64,000 bases of DNA from Prevotellaceae bacterium UBA3627 (GTDB lineage: Bacteria; Bacteroidota; Bacteroidia; Bacteroidales; Bacteroidaceae): positions 1 to 64,000 of the forward strand of contig DFLE01000015.1 in the NCBI GenBank assembly GCA_002373375.1, in the 5' to 3' direction. Positions 61,656-64,000 of the stretch are shown in pieces. The first letter of the stretch is position 1; every line of letters starts with the position of its first letter. Position numbers and translations under genes: made by a program. The notes beneath the pieces are model-generated. The model had not been told where the DNA came from. It was given only the letters and a program-made list of their open reading frames with translations, and did not search any database.

Positions 61656-64000
61656 ATGAAGATAATAAAACTGTTAATATTATGTGTGGCATGGTGTCTT
61701 ACGACATCATGCTTTGCTGATTCATACGAACAGCACCTAACGGATTTACGCGTTGATGACAATGCAAAGGTCATTCTTGTATATATGGATGACTCGTTTG
61801 CGGACCAAACATTTACCAGTAAGACTATAAAGAAGATATATCGCAAGGTAACAAAAGATGTTCACAAGGCACTGCCACCGGAGTATAAGGACTACGGTGT
61901 ACGTATATATACCAAGGGAACGTTGATAGAAAACATCCTGACACATGAGGTGACGGTGGAAGAGAAGAAAAAGCCTCACAGACGTCATCATGGCTGGTGG
62001 GGCGATGTGTATTATGACGGTCAGCCGTGGGTGAGCAATGTGTCAAAGCCCCATAAGGTGACGGCCGCTTTGAAGAATAAGCATATTACGGTATGGGCGA
62101 GTCATGGAAAGTATTATGATATGGCTCAGAGTATATGGAAGTGGCAGAGACCACGTCTGTTCTCCACAACAGAGGATTTGTTTACGCAGACCATTGTGGT
62201 GCCTTACCTTATACCGATGCTTGAGAATGCAGGCGCTGTAGTGTTCACACCCCGTGAGCGTGACTGGCAGACTGAAGAGGTTATAGTGGATAATGACAGT
62301 CCGGAGACTGGTTATAGGGAAACGGGCGCCTTTGAGCTTTGGACTACGCCTATGGCGGTCAATGGTTTCTCTATACCATCAGGCAATATCAGTGACAATT
62401 ACAATCCGTTTGATCAAGGTACGGTCAGACAGGTGCAGTGTTCACGCAGCGATGTGAGTGCCAAGGCTATATACACTCCTGCGCTGAAGAAGAGTGGCAA
62501 GTATGCTGTATATGTGTCATACGCTACGGTGGACGCAAGCACAGATAAAGCACATTACAAGGTGTGGCACCAGGGGATATGTACGGAGGTTATAGTGAAC
62601 CAGCGTATGGGCGGTGGCACATGGGTGTATCTGGGCACGTTTGATTTTGATAATAACCGTCCTGAATATAACTATGTAGAACTGTCTTCATATTCGCAAG
62701 ACAAATGTGTGGTTACCACCGACGCTGTACGTTTCGGCGGTGGCATGGGCAATATAGTGCGTGGTGAAGGTGTCAGCGGTGTGCCGCGTTGCCTTGAGGG
62801 TGCACGTTATTATGCACAGTGGGCAGGAGTACCTTATGATGTCTATTCGCTGTATAAGGGAGAAGATGACTATAAAGATGACATAAATGTGCGTTCGTTG
62901 ATGTCTAACTGGCTGTCAGGTGGTTCACCGTTTGTTCCCGGTCAGGAGGGAAAGCACGTTCCTATAGATATGACGCTGGCGGTACACTCTGATGCTGGAT
63001 ATAACAAGGACTTTAAGTCTATATTCGGTTCTCTGGCGGTCTGCACCACTGATTTTAACGAAGAGAAACTGGCTGCAGGCGCGTCACGTCATCATTCAAA
63101 GAACTTTGCGAAGATGTTGTTGGAGCAGTCAAAGGAGGACCTGTCTGCACGCTATGGTGAGTGGCGCTGGCGTGATTTGTATGATAAGAATTATTCAGAG
63201 ACGCGATTGCCTGCAGTGCCGTCGGCTATCTTTGAGACATTGTCACATCAGAGTTTCCCCGATATGCGCTTGGCTCATGACCCAGACTTTAAGTTCACTT
63301 TGGCGCGCTCTATATATAAGACGATGCTGCGCTTTGAGTCAGAGGCACACGGTGGAAGAGTAGTGGTGTCTCCGTTGACGCCTAAGGACTTCCGTATATC
63401 GTTAGACACACTGGGTAATGCCACACTCGCGTGGAACCAGCAGTTGGATGAGTATGAGAATACTGCCAGAGCCGTATCATATAACATCTATATGTCAGTG
63501 GGAGTAACGGGTTATGACAATGGAGTCAACGTAAGCCAGAGTAACTACAGTATGCGCCTGATGCCAGATATAGTGTATCGCTTCCGCGTAACTGCTGTTA
63601 ATGAGGGTGGCGAGAGCTTCCCTACAGAGGAACTGGCAGTGGTATGGCACGGACCAAAGGCTGAGAATATCCTTATAGTAAACGGCTTCCAACGATTGGC
63701 AGCTCCTGAGATAATCAATACAGACTCGCTGAAAGGCTTTGACATCAGCCTTGACCCGGGTGTGTCATACGGCATGACAGCCGGCTGGTGTGGCAGGCAG
63801 AGTGACTATGACATCTCATCGCAGGACTTCGGCGCATCAACAAGTGAGATGGAGGGCAAGTTCGTTGCAGGTAACAGCTTCAATTATGTAGGCGAACATG
63901 CGGAGGCCATAGCTTCGGCATATAGGTACAACATCGTGAGCTGCACGAGGAGCGTAGTAGAGACAAGTATGATAGACCTCTCACGCTATGATGTGGTTGA
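61656..64000 (+). CDS. Large secreted golvesin/xanthan-lyase-like protein with fibronectin III region (partial)
   Basis: At least 781 residues; runs off the right edge. Start at the ATG at 61656 (signal MKIIKLLILCVAWCLTTSCFA) or, in frame, 61635. An N-terminal region contains HGWWGDVYYDG and an amidase-like stretch (VWASHGKYYD, VVPYLIPMLENAGAVVFTPRERD, later LAVHSDAG and IFETLSHQSFPDMRLAHDP). A golvesin-type beta domain sits between (KYAVYVSYATVDAS to VRFGGG). A fibronectin III segment follows (SYNIYMSVGV, YRFRVTAVNEGGES). Bacteroidales homologues are usually labelled xanthan lyase or N-acetylmuramoyl-alanine amidase; activity is unproven. Confidence 0.78.
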   Translation, partial: MKIIKLLILCVAWCLTTSCFADSYEQHLTDLRVDDNAKVILVYMDDSFADQTFTSKTIKKIYRKVTKDVHKALPPEYKDYGVRIYTKGTLIENILTHEVTVEEKKKPHRRHHGWWGDVYYDGQPWVSNVSKPHKVTAALKNKHITVWASHGKYYDMAQSIWKWQRPRLFSTTEDLFTQTIVVPYLIPMLENAGAVVFTPRERDWQTEEVIVDNDSPETGYRETGAFELWTTPMAVNGFSIPSGNISDNYNPFDQGTVRQVQCSRSDVSAKAIYTPALKKSGKYAVYVSYATVDASTDKAHYKVWHQGICTEVIVNQRMGGGTWVYLGTFDFDNNRPEYNYVELSSYSQDKCVVTTDAVRFGGGMGNIVRGEGVSGVPRCLEGARYYAQWAGVPYDVYSLYKGEDDYKDDINVRSLMSNWLSGGSPFVPGQEGKHVPIDMTLAVHSDAGYNKDFKSIFGSLAVCTTDFNEEKLAAGASRHHSKNFAKMLLEQSKEDLSARYGEWRWRDLYDKNYSETRLPAVPSAIFETLSHQSFPDMRLAHDPDFKFTLARSIYKTMLRFESEAHGGRVVVSPLTPKDFRISLDTLGNATLAWNQQLDEYENTARAVSYNIYMSVGVTGYDNGVNVSQSNYSMRLMPDIVYRFRVTAVNEGGESFPTEELAVVWHGPKAENILIVNGFQRLAAPEIINTDSLKGFDISLDPGVSYGMTAGWCGRQSDYDISSQDFGASTSEMEGKFVAGNSFNYVGEHAEAIASAYRYNIVSCTRSVVETSMIDLSRYDVV

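Overview
This window looks like a Bacteroidales chromosome segment, most likely Prevotellaceae (Prevotella sensu lato). The evidence is the phylum-type promoter (TTTG, 19-20 bp, TAnnTTTG) in front of many genes, an RprXY-type two-component system, HU-CCDC81/SPOR and DUF-type lipoproteins typical of Bacteroidales, a Bacteroidetes-sized SecA, and rhamnogalacturonan lyases with short type IX-like C-terminal tails. It is mostly core chromosome. I found no transposase, integrase, prophage or CRISPR array.

Layout. 0-9.6 kb: purM-prfA (minus), paaK, a lipoprotein/beta-barrel protein, a small membrane protein, a DUF4369-like lipoprotein, then pyrC overlapping a PlsC-type acyltransferase. 9.7-13 kb: a large secreted PL11 rhamnogalacturonan lyase. 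13-22 kb (minus): alaS, then a secreted-protein operon (two LPP20-like proteins, a PEGA/SUMF1 protein) that ends in an AT-rich HEPN-like gene and an apparently truncated last gene; a roughly 360-nt structured leader precedes the operon. 22.4-28 kb (minus): five genes with mostly overlapping boundaries, namely a lipoprotein, dipeptidyl peptidase III, an AAA ATPase, a DUF4435/Toprim protein and an HPPK-TPR fusion. 28-38.6 kb (plus): HU/SPOR protein, FHA protein, a roughly 300-nt structured region, a lytic transglycosylase-like protein, rprX-rprY, a nucleotidyltransferase, secA and a conserved small acidic protein. 38.9-50.4 kb: a second PL11 enzyme, a C11 peptidase lipoprotein, tRNA-Arg(UCU), a possible orphan small RNA, a uridine-kinase-like protein with pyrH, and a GH35 beta-galactosidase. 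50.6-64 kb: gyrA with TPR protein genes, an MltF-like transglycosylase, azlCD, aquaporin, a 59-aa membrane protein, proS, a small conserved protein, an acyltransferase, and a large secreted golvesin/xanthan-lyase-like protein cut by the window edge.

The most unusual signal is a family of four intergenic arrays (about 2.8, 16.0, 31.1 and 48.2 kb). Each is built from quasi-palindromic cells, typified by GTAAAGTGATAGCTTTTAC, repeated in an exact 22-bp register. Cores can be flipped in orientation without breaking the register. Each array ends roughly 250-270 bp upstream of a start codon (purM, alaS, rprX, pyrH), which is 175-200 bp from the predicted -33 promoter element. I know of no described element matching this. 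Other candidates are two structured leader RNAs, an orphan promoter with a possible small RNA, the AAA-DUF4435 (PARIS-like) pair inside a housekeeping-looking operon, the HPPK-TPR fusion, and the lone HEPN gene.
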